Of a stretch of 62,900 nucleotides of DNA, positions 17,282 through 27,027 are shown piece by piece. This stretch comes from Methanosarcina baikalica (GTDB taxonomy: Archaea > Halobacteriota > Methanosarcinia > Methanosarcinales > Methanosarcinaceae): NCBI RefSeq assembly GCF_031461075.1, contig NZ_JAVKPK010000015.1, positions 1 to 62,900 on the forward strand. The letters run 5' to 3'. The notes beneath the pieces were generated by a model. The model was not told where the DNA came from. It made no database searches and saw nothing but the letters and a program-made list of their open reading frames with translations. How positions within the stretch are numbered: position 1 is the first letter of the stretch; the number at the start of each line of letters is the position of its first letter. The position numbers were made by a program, and so were the translations under genes.

Positions 17282-18529
17282 TTAAAAAGCTTGTTCAATG
17301 TTTTCAAGCTTTGATGCGCAGCATTTCCCGGATTCTTGTTTTTCAACCAGTTTCTCCTGCCCGGATTCCTGCTTTTCAATCACCTTTTCGTATACTTCGA
17401 GAGTTTTTTCAGCTATTGTTTTCCAGTTGTATCTTTTTTTGAGGAGATCGTTTCCCTTTTCCCCCATTCTGTTATGGCCAAGCCCTTCAAGGACGTAATT
17501 GAGGCCCCAGGCGATAGAAGAGGGTTCTTTATGAGCAACAATTCCCGTCTTGAAATTCTCCACAAGAGCGACTGCATCGCTTGCAACTACCGGTTTCTTT
17601 GCATCCCAGGCTTCAAGCACCACGATTCCGAAGGGCTCGTTCCGACTGGGTACACACACAAGGTCGCAGGCGTTGAACCAGTCTATTACAGTGTCATCCG
17701 GGGCATATCCAAGGAAGTTGCATGAATTTCCTATGCCAAGTTTCTGGGCCTGATTTTCACACTGAGAGCGCATGTCCCCTTCTCCTATGAGCACAAATTG
17801 GGCATCTCTTTTCTTGAGGACTTTTGCCGCAGCTTCCAAAAGCAGGTCAGGCCCTTTCTGATAGGACATCCTTCCCGTGAAAAGCACAACTGGGAGGCAT
17901 GGGTGGATACCGTAGTGTTTTTTCACATTTCCAGGGTTGATTTGTCTTTTTATTTTTCCCACGTTTATACCGTTAGGGATTTCCCATAGCTTATAATCGG
18001 GAATTTTGTAGATATGCTGGATTTCTTTCTTCAATACCGTAGAGGTCGTAATCACGTCCGAAGATTCGTATCCTCCGAGCCACTCTCTGTGTGATATTTC
18101 CTTTGCTTCCCACCAGTCCCCATGGCGATTTCCATTGCGTCCCCATTCAGTACTGTGGAAGGTTAGCACAAAGGGCAGCCCAAATTGGGCTTTTATCCTG
18201 CAGAGAACATTTACCGGATGCCAGTCATGCCCATGAAGAACATCAAATTTTCCTACATTTTTTCTCACGTCCAGGAACCGGCAATACATACCTTCGCACA
18301 TCCGGTTCATCTGTTCTATTATTCCCCCGTTTTGATCACAGGCAATCCTATGATAATGGACTTCATTGATGATCTCATCGTTGTTTTCACGGCCTCGTGT
18401 AAACAGGTGGACCTCATGTCCTTCTGCTGCAAGAGCATCAGAGAGTTCGGATACATGGGGTGAGATTCCTCCTACACGTATCGAATACAAACTTTCCCAG
18501 GTAAACATTCCTATTCGAATCTTTTTCAT
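17282..18529 (-). CDS. GT4-family glycosyltransferase, glycogen-synthase-like
   Basis: The 415-residue protein has the two-domain GT-B fold. The N-terminal domain shows VGGISPHVSELSDALAAEGHEV (residues about 19-40) and LHGHDWHPVN. The C-terminal nucleotide-sugar domain has VLFTGRMSYQKGPDLL and the retaining-GT4 E-x7-E signature EPFGIVVLEAWD. The tail after residue 385 is a low-complexity KQESGQEKL-type repeat. Its position beside a GT3 glycogen synthase and a GalT-like gene suggests alpha-glucan metabolism, but GT4 donors and acceptors cannot be read from sequence. Confidence 0.85.
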   Translation of the reverse strand: MKKIRIGMFTWESLYSIRVGGISPHVSELSDALAAEGHEVHLFTRGRENNDEIINEVHYHRIACDQNGGIIEQMNRMCEGMYCRFLDVRKNVGKFDVLHGHDWHPVNVLCRIKAQFGLPFVLTFHSTEWGRNGNRHGDWWEAKEISHREWLGGYESSDVITTSTVLKKEIQHIYKIPDYKLWEIPNGINVGKIKRQINPGNVKKHYGIHPCLPVVLFTGRMSYQKGPDLLLEAAAKVLKKRDAQFVLIGEGDMRSQCENQAQKLGIGNSCNFLGYAPDDTVIDWFNACDLVCVPSRNEPFGIVVLEAWDAKKPVVASDAVALVENFKTGIVAHKEPSSIAWGLNYVLEGLGHNRMGEKGNDLLKKRYNWKTIAEKTLEVYEKVIEKQESGQEKLVEKQESGKCCASKLENIEQAF

Positions 18530-18886
18530 AGGCTCACTTATTCCTTTTTGTCAAAATGAGAGTTAAGGACATCAGTGAAGAAGAATGCAGGCTTCCCCTT
18601 TCCTTTTGTAATCATTACATCCTCCAGTTTACTATTTCAGATCGCGACCGTCCTGCTATAACCTTACATACGCCTTTTAAACCTTCGATTGCTATATAAT
18701 GGTAAAAGGGGTATAACCTTATTTATGTGGTACGAAGGCGGTTTTCGTATTAAGGATACGGTCTCTATACTCTCTTAACTTCATTTTCTTTTAATGGTAG
18801 ATAAATATATCTGTGAATTTTTCATACTTTTTTAAGTGGAAATAATAAAATCTTCTTCCTCTCTTGAGCTTATTTCTCATACAGGC
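18530..18886 (-). other. Intergenic region upstream of the GT4 gene
   Basis: This 357-base gap separates two minus-strand genes. It contains short AT-rich TATA-like stretches but no open frame of interest, no strong hairpin and no repeat. Confidence 0.4.
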
Positions 18887-19891
18887 TCATTTTCCGGGCG
18901 TAAGGTCTCCCCTCAAGTAAGAGGCTGCCCTTTCCGGGGAAACCGTATTGATATAAGTTCCTGTATTCAGTTCAAAACCCGCATTAATGGTAAGTCTCGG
19001 AAGTAGCCGAAGGTTCAGGTGATATTCGGGAGTTTTGAAAAGCTGGTAAAACATATGATTGAAAGGCAGGTTTCCAAGGACCTTCCTATAACTTTTGAGG
19101 ACGTCTCTTAGAATGTCTCCGAGGGCAAAAAGAGTTTTGTCCTTGCAATCTCCAAGAAAACTGACATGTTTCCGCGGAAGGATCCATACTTCAAATGGCC
19201 CCATTGAAGAATAAGGAGTGAAAGCTATGCATTCGCTGTTCTCAAATATCAGGCGGGAAGAAGTCTTTTCCTTATCAAACATAGCACAATAGGGGCATCT
19301 TTCTTTTTCCCTGATAACCTTCAATTCCCTCTCTACTTGGGGAGGACAAAAAGGCAGGGCAACTAGCTGGCTGTGAGAGTGGTTAATGGAAGCACCTGCT
19401 GCTTTTCCTGAATTTTTGAATAGGGAGACGTAGAGTATTTTTTCACGGGTTATGTAGTTGCATGTACGGTCTCTATAGACGTGCATGAGCCCTGAGAGTT
19501 CAGGATCTGAAAAATCCTCAAGTTTTCTCCCATGCAAAGGCGACTCTACAATAATTTCGTGAAAGCCATACCCTGGTTCCGCATGCAAGCCAATTTCCGG
19601 ATGCTCCGGATGCTCCGGAACAGATGAGAGGGCAGGGTAAAGGTTTGGAAAGCAGCGGAAATCCCAGTTGCGTATTCTTTCTTCGGAAGTGTCGGCAAAG
19701 ATTTTCCTATTTTTATATACTGCAGTGGCAAGGGGAGTTTTTTCCTCTTCTCCCCCGCAAAAAATACAGTTTTCAGAGCCGCTTTTCCCGGAATCTTCAG
19801 CTGCGCCTGCAAAGTCCGAAGGTCTTTTAGCTCTTTCTTCTGCAATTATGCAGTACTCGGAAAGAAAATAATGCTTTCTGATTTCTGGCAT
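18887..19891 (-). CDS. Galactose-1-phosphate uridylyltransferase-like protein
   Basis: The 334-residue protein belongs to the GalT branch of the HIT superfamily. Zinc-ligand-like CIFCGG (about 39-44) and CPYC (about 209-212) pairs are present. NHSHSQLVALP near residue 180 holds the catalytic histidine region, and a second histidine cluster is in ILPRKHVSF. GalT enzymes move UMP between hexose-1-phosphates; relatives act as ADP-sulfurylases or NDP-glucose phosphorylases. Lying between GT4 and GT3 glycogen synthase genes, it probably supplies or recycles nucleotide-glucose. Confidence 0.82.
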   Translation of the reverse strand: MPEIRKHYFLSEYCIIAEERAKRPSDFAGAAEDSGKSGSENCIFCGGEEEKTPLATAVYKNRKIFADTSEERIRNWDFRCFPNLYPALSSVPEHPEHPEIGLHAEPGYGFHEIIVESPLHGRKLEDFSDPELSGLMHVYRDRTCNYITREKILYVSLFKNSGKAAGASINHSHSQLVALPFCPPQVERELKVIREKERCPYCAMFDKEKTSSRLIFENSECIAFTPYSSMGPFEVWILPRKHVSFLGDCKDKTLFALGDILRDVLKSYRKVLGNLPFNHMFYQLFKTPEYHLNLRLLPRLTINAGFELNTGTYINTVSPERAASYLRGDLTPGK

Positions 19892-19991
19892 TTCAGGAAA
19901 ACCCCATTATATTTCTTTTTCCTCTTTCTTTCTTTCCTGACTAACTTCTTTTCTGACACTTTTAAGTATCCTTTTTCTCTTCTGCAGCATT

Positions 19992-21782
19992 TTACTGTTT
20001 GCAGAAGCGAGCCCCGCTTATCAGTTCATAATACTGTTCAGTAGGAACTTTCCAGTCCATATCTTTTGCGAGGAGAAAGGCTTCCCTGCAGAGGAGTTTG
20101 TACTTTACCCTGTCATCTATGAAATTCCGTGTGAAATAGCTGACTGCCAGGGCATAATCAAGGACTGTCTCATAATAGGAGAGATCTATATTGTCCACGA
20201 CTACCACTCCTCCGAGTACTTCTATAAGGGACTCGATTGTCTTTATGGCGTCGCTGAAACCGCAAACCCGACTGACCACGCTCGGGGTTCCCTCTTTTCC
20301 GGCTTCAAGCCCTGTGAGTAGAAAGGGATCATAGCGCGAGGGAAAAATGCCTGCACAGCAACCTGCCATAAATTCCTCAACTTCCATACCGAGCCCTCCA
20401 TCAGATATTGAGAGAATCTGCGGATACAGAAGGGCTGCAACCGAGCGTTTTCCCCTTACCATTTTCGGAAAATCCAGCCCTTTTTCCTCGATCATCTGCT
20501 GAATCTTCAGTTCACTTCCTGCAAGTATTTCTTTTGGCAGGTTGACAGGAAATCCTGCAGGAAGATTTGTTTTTGGTCCCTCTGCAGTAACAAGGAAACA
20601 GATTACCCTGATTCCTTCTTGCATATGCCCTTCCAGAATACTGTTCTTTATTATATGCTCAAGAGCGACAAGGGAATCGAGAAGGTCCGGATATCCTTTA
20701 TTTTCTACTTCCAGGCGGGAAATTGTGAAAATCGGGATTATCTTTTCGGGTTCTATCCTTTCCCCTCCGTGATATTTGTACAGGTTTTCGGAAAGGAACT
20801 TTCTGATTTTTTCAAGGCATCCTTCTTTCAGGTTCCAGTCTATTTTATCGGATTCTATGGTTATTCCATTTCTGATCACAATCCCGTTAATCCCGTAAAA
20901 CAACCTGGCTTCTTGCCTTGTAGACTCTCCTACTGCGGTAATCGTATCTGCATATAATGCAAGGGCCTCGAGGGCAGCCAGGTTTTCCGGCACTCCGGGA
21001 GGCCATGTACTGTCATTGTTCCTCCTTTTTTGAATGGAATTGTATCCTGCAGTCCTTCCGGGCAGAGTCGCATGCAGGGTTGCAACAGTACTTACCGGAA
21101 TACCAAGTTTTTTTAGCCTGGCTGGCGCATAAAACACTCCGAATTCATGGCAGTGCAGGGAGACTCCAGGGCAAGGGCTAAAACCTTTAATTGAAGTTGT
21201 TTCTTCGGTTTCGGCACTTTCCGAAGCCGAACTTACTAGAAATCGGATAAGCTCGGAAATCGCATAGGAAAGGGAAAGATAATGGGTATATTCCGGGCCA
21301 TTTGACATGCTCTCATATTTCAGGGAATCAAGCCCTAGGTGTTCGTAGGCTTCAGCTTTTATCCTGCTTTCGAGCGTCATTTCCTTTCCCATGTATGTTG
21401 AGCGTATCTTCCCGAAATCAGAGGTTTGAAACTGCAGGTAGCCTACCCTGTTTTTCCCTACCAGTTTTTCTCCTGTAAACACTTTGATGCCTGATTTTTC
21501 GAGAGATTCCAGGCTTTTTTGAAGTACCCTTCCAACATGTAGCGGGTTAAACTCCTCCATACTCGTAATCCGGTTCAGCCCCCGGTTCCAGTCAGCACCC
21601 CTGTGCCCGTAATAAGGACCCGCAACAAGAATCTCTTTCTCTTCTTTTGTATCCAATGTGCCGGAATCGAAAAGAGCCGCAAGGGTATGTGCCTCTTCAT
21701 GAATGACATTCCAGATTCCGCCCATTTTGTTTGATTTAGGGCCTGCTTCTTCTCCGGCAATTATTACAAAATTCTTTCCCAC
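19992..21782 (-). CDS. Glycogen synthase, GT3 (eukaryotic type)
   Basis: The 596-residue protein resembles the GYS/Gsy family found in animals and fungi rather than bacterial GlgA. Visible are the N-terminal GGIWNVIHEEAHTL loop for nucleotide-sugar binding, LHCHEFGVFYAPARLKK, the ATLHATLPGRTAGYNSIQKR stretch, IRNGI and the C-terminal acceptor/UDP site PSRYDPFLLTGLEAGKEGTPSV with its conserved glutamate. The GTG start is supported by GGAGG six bases upstream. It heads a minus-strand cluster with the GalT-like and GT4 genes. It should elongate alpha-1,4-glucan from UDP- or ADP-glucose. Confidence 0.88.
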   Translation of the reverse strand: MGKNFVIIAGEEAGPKSNKMGGIWNVIHEEAHTLAALFDSGTLDTKEEKEILVAGPYYGHRGADWNRGLNRITSMEEFNPLHVGRVLQKSLESLEKSGIKVFTGEKLVGKNRVGYLQFQTSDFGKIRSTYMGKEMTLESRIKAEAYEHLGLDSLKYESMSNGPEYTHYLSLSYAISELIRFLVSSASESAETEETTSIKGFSPCPGVSLHCHEFGVFYAPARLKKLGIPVSTVATLHATLPGRTAGYNSIQKRRNNDSTWPPGVPENLAALEALALYADTITAVGESTRQEARLFYGINGIVIRNGITIESDKIDWNLKEGCLEKIRKFLSENLYKYHGGERIEPEKIIPIFTISRLEVENKGYPDLLDSLVALEHIIKNSILEGHMQEGIRVICFLVTAEGPKTNLPAGFPVNLPKEILAGSELKIQQMIEEKGLDFPKMVRGKRSVAALLYPQILSISDGGLGMEVEEFMAGCCAGIFPSRYDPFLLTGLEAGKEGTPSVVSRVCGFSDAIKTIESLIEVLGGVVVVDNIDLSYYETVLDYALAVSYFTRNFIDDRVKYKLLCREAFLLAKDMDWKVPTEQYYELISGARFCKQ

Positions 21783-21997
21783 ACCTGAATCCTCCAGGGT
21801 CTTTTTGCCTTTCAGTTCTGTATTTATATTTTAATTCGCCTGTGAATATTAAAACTTATCAATCGAAAAAGAAACATGTAAGGCGCTATAAGAGATACAA
21901 AAAAATACTTTGAAATTAGGGGCAGGAGACCTTGATGAAAATATTGAAAAAATAAAAGGCTTGAAAGGCAGAGAGTAAGTACGGGAAAAGGAATTTC

Positions 21998-22792
21998 TCA
22001 GGCAGTGGAATCAAGTACCGAAGTCTTTGTTTTTGCATAGCAGTTTTCCACAAGCTTCATGGTCCCTTCGAGGTCAGTAATCTCAAACTCAAAGAGTCTG
22101 GAAAATTCCCTGACGCAGGCTTCGAAATCTTTTTCATAGACAAGACCCGTGTTTATCCTTGCAACTTTTTTGTATCCGGCATAATCAAAGACGAATTTCG
22201 ACATTTTGATATCATCCGGGTTCTTACTCAAGCCTGCAGTTCTTATCATTTCCCTCCAGTTTGCAGCCCACATAGGAGTTAGGAAAAAAGTTCCTACTCC
22301 CCTGCAGCTTTTCAGGGCTTTGAGATACTGTCCCCTGCCTCCGAGCACGGCACCTATGCAATCGTCCACTATTTCCCCGTTTTCTTCTTTTAGAATTCTG
22401 ACCTTGCAATCCAGGGCCTTGAAGTCCTCTTCGATTTTCCCGAGCACGTTTCCGCAAAGTCCGTAAAAGAGCAAGATTCCGTCCGAGTGCGGAGCCATTG
22501 CCTCCACTTTTGAATAGACCGTCCTTTTAAGGTTTTCAGGGATTGCGTGCAGGGCAAGCTCAAGCATGTATATGTTCAGGGTGAAACCTTTTTCTTTCTG
22601 CTTTTCCGGGATTTCTTCAACAGGGAGCACTTTATGCGGGACCCCTGCTTCCAGCATTTTTTTCCTGAGGCCGCTACAGTCATTGTTTTCCACGACAATT
22701 ACTTTTTCAATCTCAGGGTCGTTTTCAAGCAGGTGCATTATCTCGTCTTCGAACATTCTGCACCCGATAATACTGATTACTGGCATGCGCAA
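21998..22792 (-). CDS. DUF1638 family protein
   Basis: A 264-residue cytoplasmic protein. The family features are SIIGCRMFEDEI at the N-terminus, LFYGLCGNVLGKI near residue 105, and DDCIGAVLGGRGQYLKAL, which include conserved Cys and Asp residues that could bind metal. DUF1638 proteins occur in methanogens and in anaerobes with methylamine or corrinoid metabolism and are thought to be tied to methyltransferase systems. No such genes are adjacent here, so no role is assigned. Confidence 0.8.
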   Translation of the reverse strand: MRMPVISIIGCRMFEDEIMHLLENDPEIEKVIVVENNDCSGLRKKMLEAGVPHKVLPVEEIPEKQKEKGFTLNIYMLELALHAIPENLKRTVYSKVEAMAPHSDGILLFYGLCGNVLGKIEEDFKALDCKVRILKEENGEIVDDCIGAVLGGRGQYLKALKSCRGVGTFFLTPMWAANWREMIRTAGLSKNPDDIKMSKFVFDYAGYKKVARINTGLVYEKDFEACVREFSRLFEFEITDLEGTMKLVENCYAKTKTSVLDSTA

Positions 22793-23088
22793 TTTCTCCT
22801 ATTTTTTCCCTGGAAACTGAGGGTATTTTCGGGTTTTCGTGAAATATTCAACTCATTCGATCTATTATTACAATATCTGAGTTATTTTTATATAATCAAG
22901 TGTATTAAAATGCAAATATGTTCTCTTCAATATTAAAATACAGACTTTAATATAAGGTTATTTTGATGCGCCTGCGTTAGGAATTTTTCTCATTTTTTCT
23001 TCTTTAACTCTATAGCCTGAGCTGTCGGTTCAAAAGGTCTGTGTTATATGATCATGGTTTAACGGCGGCGGCTGCGGAATAATTTTCT

Positions 23089-23916
23089 TCAGATCAGGGC
23101 CTGGTAGTAACCTTTTTTTTCCTGGACTTCGACGGGGAGGGAGAAAAGTTCCGAGAGATTTGCATCTGTCAGGATTTCTTCTTTTTTTCCGTCCCTGAAG
23201 ATTTTTCCCTCTTTTATAAGGATTACACGGTTGATCTCAGGAATGATATCTTCAAGGGCGTGTGTGACCAGAATTACACTTTTTCCTGAACCTGCAATTT
23301 TCCGGACGCTTTCGCGGAAGCTGTAGATGGCTTTCAGGTCAAGGCTGTTTGTGTGCTCATCTAAAACAAGGGCTTGCGGGTCATGCACAAGGGCTCTTCC
23401 TATAAGCGCCCTCCTGGCTTCTCCTGTGGAGAGTTCGCACATCAACCTGTCCGCAAGGTGAGTAATCTCAAGAAACTCAAGGACTTTCCTGGCTCTGGCT
23501 TCCATCTCAGGGGTAACTTTATGGTTGTAGTAAATTCCTATGCTGCTGAAAAACCCTGAGATTACCACATCCAGCACATTGACCTGGCGGCAGTACGTCT
23601 GCTGAAGATCTCCAGAGACGATTCCCAGTAATTTTCTGAGCTCAAAAACATTCCAGGATGTTTTGCCCAGGATATTCAGGACAAGCCCGTCGGCTGATGC
23701 AAGGGGATGATATTCCTTTGTAAATGTCTTGATGAGGGACGATTTCCCAGAACCATTGGGCCCGATAATTGCAACATGTTCTCCCTGCTCAATAGAAAGA
23801 GATATTGAATCAAGGATTTTTTTACCGCATCTAACGACAGTTACGTTTTTTAATTCAAGCAGGGAAGGGGAATTATCCTTCCCTGGACAGTATCTGTTTT
23901 GAGTCATTTTTATCAT
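23089..23916 (-). CDS. ABC transporter ATP-binding protein
   Basis: A 275-residue ATPase with Walker A GPNGSGKSS (about residues 53-61), Q-loop SGDLQQTY, signature LSTGEARRAL, Walker B ALVLDEHTNSLD and the switch histidine in VTHALED. Closest in style to the YlmA/ModF-like ATPases. No permease or binding-protein gene lies next to it, so its transport partner is elsewhere or it works in a non-transport role. MIKMTQN gives two nearby ATG choices, and neither has a clear ribosome-binding site. Confidence 0.88.
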   Translation of the reverse strand: MIKMTQNRYCPGKDNSPSLLELKNVTVVRCGKKILDSISLSIEQGEHVAIIGPNGSGKSSLIKTFTKEYHPLASADGLVLNILGKTSWNVFELRKLLGIVSGDLQQTYCRQVNVLDVVISGFFSSIGIYYNHKVTPEMEARARKVLEFLEITHLADRLMCELSTGEARRALIGRALVHDPQALVLDEHTNSLDLKAIYSFRESVRKIAGSGKSVILVTHALEDIIPEINRVILIKEGKIFRDGKKEEILTDANLSELFSLPVEVQEKKGYYQALI

Positions 23917-24254
23917 CTATTTTGAAATTTGGAGAGATTTTCAATAACGCTCTAAACTTTAAGCTTCCGCTCAATTTTCCTGTAAACAAACCAACCTGTA
24001 TAAACCAACCTGTAGTTTCAAACTTAAATATTTACACTTAACTAATTCGATACTTTATAATCACGAAAAAATGGGGGGCAGTAAAAACTCAATCAAAACT
24101 CTATAACATAGCGACATAAAATCCACTCAATACATTATAAACACAGATAACGCTGGCAGAGATTTTTAAGGGACTTTCAAAAGCCGGCTCAAGAAACTTG
24201 AGATAACCTGCCTGAAACCGGCTCTTAAGAATTTTGCGAAAATTTGTAAAAATA

Positions 24255-24296
24255 TTCAGGTTTGATTCTGAGCTATTCAGGTTTGACTCTGAGCTA
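24255..24296. repeat. Two tandem copies of a 21-bp repeat
   Basis: TTCAGGTTTGATTCTGAGCT and its near copy (T to C at one position) lie head to tail, in the gene-free 23917-24535 stretch. No function is apparent. The repeat reads SSESNLN twice on the minus strand, but the surrounding open frame does not look like a gene. Confidence 0.6.
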
Positions 24297-24535
24297 TTCA
24301 GCATGATTCAAAAAAACCAACTTCAGTCTGCTTATTTCCTTATCGGAGCCCTTAAATCTCCTTACATCATTTTTAAGGCTTTTCTCATGTCCTGTATTTT
24401 TTTAAGGTTTTTGGCAGGCACTCCCTCAAAATTGTTTACCTCTATTTTAGTTTCTTGTGTTTGTTTCTTGCATTTATATAATCTTATACTATAGTTTTGC
24501 TTCTACCGAAAAACGTAGGAGTTCGGAGGGGTTTC

Positions 24536-24895
24536 GTGTTGGAAGTTTATAATATTCGGAGTTCGCTCAGTTCTTACCTTTACGAGGTTCGTTTTATCAT
24601 CCTTTTCTATGTAATAGGAGATTGGACCTCTACTGCTTACGCTCTGCCCATCGGCGCAGAGTATAATCCGGTTCCTGCCATGATTCTGGAAAATTACGGA
24701 ATCTATCACCTTCTGCTTGTTAAAATAGGCTTTATTCTACTGCTTTTCTATGTAGCCCCTTTAATAAAAGTATCCAAGACAAGATGGGCTCTTACGAAAC
24801 ATCTTATAGAATTTATCGGCATCTTTGTGACCATAAACAACCTTATGGTCATCTGGTATGGGAACAGCCTTATACAGGTTTTCGGGCTTGTCTGA
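24536..24895 (+). CDS. Small multi-pass membrane protein (DUF5658-like)
   Basis: From the GTG at 24536 this is a 119-residue protein with three hydrophobic helices: FIILFYVIGDWTSTAYAL, LLLVKIGFILLLFYVAPLI and IEFIGIFVTINNLMVIWYG. The GDWxST motif in the first helix and E-x-NP-VPA between helices resemble DUF5658. GGAGGG at 24525-24530 sets the start; an upstream TTG at 24497 lacks such a site. Function unknown. Confidence 0.75.
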   Translation: MLEVYNIRSSLSSYLYEVRFIILFYVIGDWTSTAYALPIGAEYNPVPAMILENYGIYHLLLVKIGFILLLFYVAPLIKVSKTRWALTKHLIEFIGIFVTINNLMVIWYGNSLIQVFGLV

Positions 24896-25054
24896 GTTAA
24901 CAGGATCCGCAAATAATGCCTCATTTTTTTCTTTTCTTTTTTTTCACAGGCTAATCTGAACTTATTTTCTCTTGCTGGCCTTATTCCTCAATTACCAGCC
25001 TTTCCATTTACTATTTTTCGAATCCGCCTGCTTTCAATCTACAGCTCTTCTTAC

Positions 25055-25555
25055 TTACCTGGTTTTCGCGTACAGAAAGCAGTCGTAATAATCTTCCCCA
25101 ACCCTGTGGACTTTTCTCATGACTCCTTCTTTTTCGTACCCACACTTCCGGGCCACGCGCTCACTTGCCAGGTTCCGGGTATCCATAAGGATAATAATCC
25201 TTTGCAAGTCCAGTTTCTCAAATCCAACCTTCTCAAGCTGTCTGACAGCCTCAGCTGCAATCCCCTTTCCCTGATAGTCCTTATCAATGAAGTACCCGAT
25301 TTCCCCTATCCAGGGTCTGTGCTGGTCGATTCTTATTCCGCACGCCCCCACAAGTTTTCCATAATAAAGAATGGAATAATTATGCTCAAAGTTAGCCTTT
25401 CTTTTAGCTTCGTTCAGCTGCAAAATACATATTTCTTCTTCAAGTGTTTTTATGGGAAACTCAATGAAATCAAGGTTCGTATGTGTGATTATCTCAAAGA
25501 AACGTTCGGCATCAAAGAGTTCCTGAGGACGGATTTTTACTTCGGGCATAAACAC
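25055..25555 (-). CDS. GNAT-family N-acetyltransferase (RimJ/RimL type)
   Basis: A 166-residue acetyltransferase with the acetyl-CoA binding loop DYQGKGIAAEAVRQL and the following LDLQRIIILMDTRNLASERVARKCGY, typical of RimJ/RimL-like proteins that acetylate N-termini or small amines. A GTG at 25555 lies nine bases after AGGGAG and is chosen as the start; ATG at 25549 and TTG at 25588 are alternatives. It is divergent from the AlkD-like gene. Substrate unknown. Confidence 0.85.
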   Translation of the reverse strand: MFMPEVKIRPQELFDAERFFEIITHTNLDFIEFPIKTLEEEICILQLNEAKRKANFEHNYSILYYGKLVGACGIRIDQHRPWIGEIGYFIDKDYQGKGIAAEAVRQLEKVGFEKLDLQRIIILMDTRNLASERVARKCGYEKEGVMRKVHRVGEDYYDCFLYAKTR

Positions 25556-25677
25556 AGATTGAATCTCCCTTATGAAAAACGTTTTCAAGCTCTCTTTTTA
25601 TGTTCTCATTTCTTTTTATTTTTCCCCGTATTCTCAAAAAATAAAATATAAGTATACCTCTAATTAAATAGAGAATT

Positions 25678-26388
25678 GTGGAACCCAATATTGTAGCCAG
25701 GATCAGAAACGACTTAGCCCTGAGTGTGGATGAGAAGACAAAAGCCAATTGTTCGCGTTTTTTTAAGGAAGAAGTCTTATACTACGGGGTAAAGTCCGCG
25801 CTTGTCAGAAAAATTGTGAAAAATTATTTTAATGAAATAAAATCGGAAAATAAACAAGAGATTTTTACCCTGTGCGAAGAACTCCTTCAGTCGGACTACT
25901 GCGAAGAAGCCTATATTGCATTCGAATGGGCTTATCAGGTAAGAAACGATTACTCTGAAGATGATTTTTTCACCTTTGAACACTGGATTGAAAAGTACGT
26001 CAACAACTGGGCTAAATGCGACACCCTCTGCAACCACTCAGTGGGTTCTTTTATAGAGAAATTTCCGGCTTATGTGGCAAACCTTAAGACCTGGGCAGGG
26101 TCGGACAACAGGTGGGTAAGGCGTGCGGCTGCAGTAACCCTGATCCTCCCTGCCAGAAAAGGCAATTTCCTGAATGATATTTTTGAAATCTCAGACCTCC
26201 TGTTGAAAGACAAGGACGACCTGGTCCGGAAAGGCTACGGCTGGATGCTCAAAGAAGCAAGCAAAGCCCACCGGCAGGAAGTCTTCGAATATGTCATGAA
26301 AAACAAAAAAGATATGCCCAGAACCTCCCTGCGCTACGCAATCGAAAAACTCCCAAAAGATCTGAGAGATAAAGCTATGGAGAAGTAA
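25678..26388 (+). CDS. AlkD-like DNA alkylation repair protein
   Basis: The 236-residue, all-helical HEAT-repeat protein resembles the AlkC/AlkD DNA glycosylase family, which removes positively charged alkylated bases. Family residues include EEAYIAFEWAYQ, WAKCDTLCNHSVG (catalytic Asp region of AlkD) and the repeat WVRRAAAVTLILPARKG. The GTG start at 25678 sits about 120 bases from the divergent acetyltransferase gene. Catalytic assignment rests on family similarity. Confidence 0.85.
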   Translation: MEPNIVARIRNDLALSVDEKTKANCSRFFKEEVLYYGVKSALVRKIVKNYFNEIKSENKQEIFTLCEELLQSDYCEEAYIAFEWAYQVRNDYSEDDFFTFEHWIEKYVNNWAKCDTLCNHSVGSFIEKFPAYVANLKTWAGSDNRWVRRAAAVTLILPARKGNFLNDIFEISDLLLKDKDDLVRKGYGWMLKEASKAHRQEVFEYVMKNKKDMPRTSLRYAIEKLPKDLRDKAMEK

Positions 26389-27027
26389 CTGGCGATAAAA
26401 TTAGAGACTTAAAACTTTACGGAAAATCGGCGACAATTAAAAGTTGCAGTAATAGGAGATTGAGATATTTAGAGAATAAAATTTAGAGAATAAAAATTAG
26501 AAAATAAAATTTAGAAGAAAAGTAAGAGTTGAGTTAAAAAGACAGAATAGCGAGAAAAGAGTGGAAAAAAGGAGAACTAAATTGGCAAAGTTAAGGGAGT
26601 AAGGAGTTTTTCCGACACAGTACCCCCATACTGCATCTTCGCCCCTTATCCCCCGGATGCCCCTTTTCATTCCTGTATCTTTTGCCTGCAGCTTAATTCT
26701 CTGCAGGAACTTTCATTCACACAATTTTGGTCTACGTTACAGTTTAAAGGATATCTTCACACGTATTTTGTTCTATTTACCCAGCCGTGATACAAATTTA
26801 ACATTCAGAACACTTTTAATAACAACGTTCTCTTCAGCCTGGTTTTGTTAAATCCCTTTTATGTACTTTCGGACATCCAATACTTTTATTTTTCATTTAT
26901 TGAGATAAAATGTGAATTCTCAGGGAGAAAAATAAGAGAATAACCCATTTGATAGTTTTATTTAGTCCAGTGCAGGTATTCCTTAACTTATCTCAGCGGA
27001 AAGGTCTTTCGAATCCTGTTTCTCAAA
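26389..27027 (+). other. Gene-free stretch between alkD-like and csa3
   Basis: This 639-base gap is A-rich near its start, with near-repeats of AGAATAAAATTTAGA at 26470-26515. A 64-codon open frame at 26657 lacks a start signal and protein-like composition. I see no RNA gene or strong hairpin. It marks the boundary between the housekeeping block and the CRISPR-Cas locus. Confidence 0.45.

Noticed and set aside
24101..24304. 67-codon minus-strand frame with SSESNLN repeated
   Set aside because: The repeat is the 21-bp DNA duplication; no ribosome site and no conserved pattern.
26657..26851. 64-codon frame between alkD-like and csa3
   Set aside because: No ribosome site, no protein-like pattern; likely chance in AT-rich DNA.
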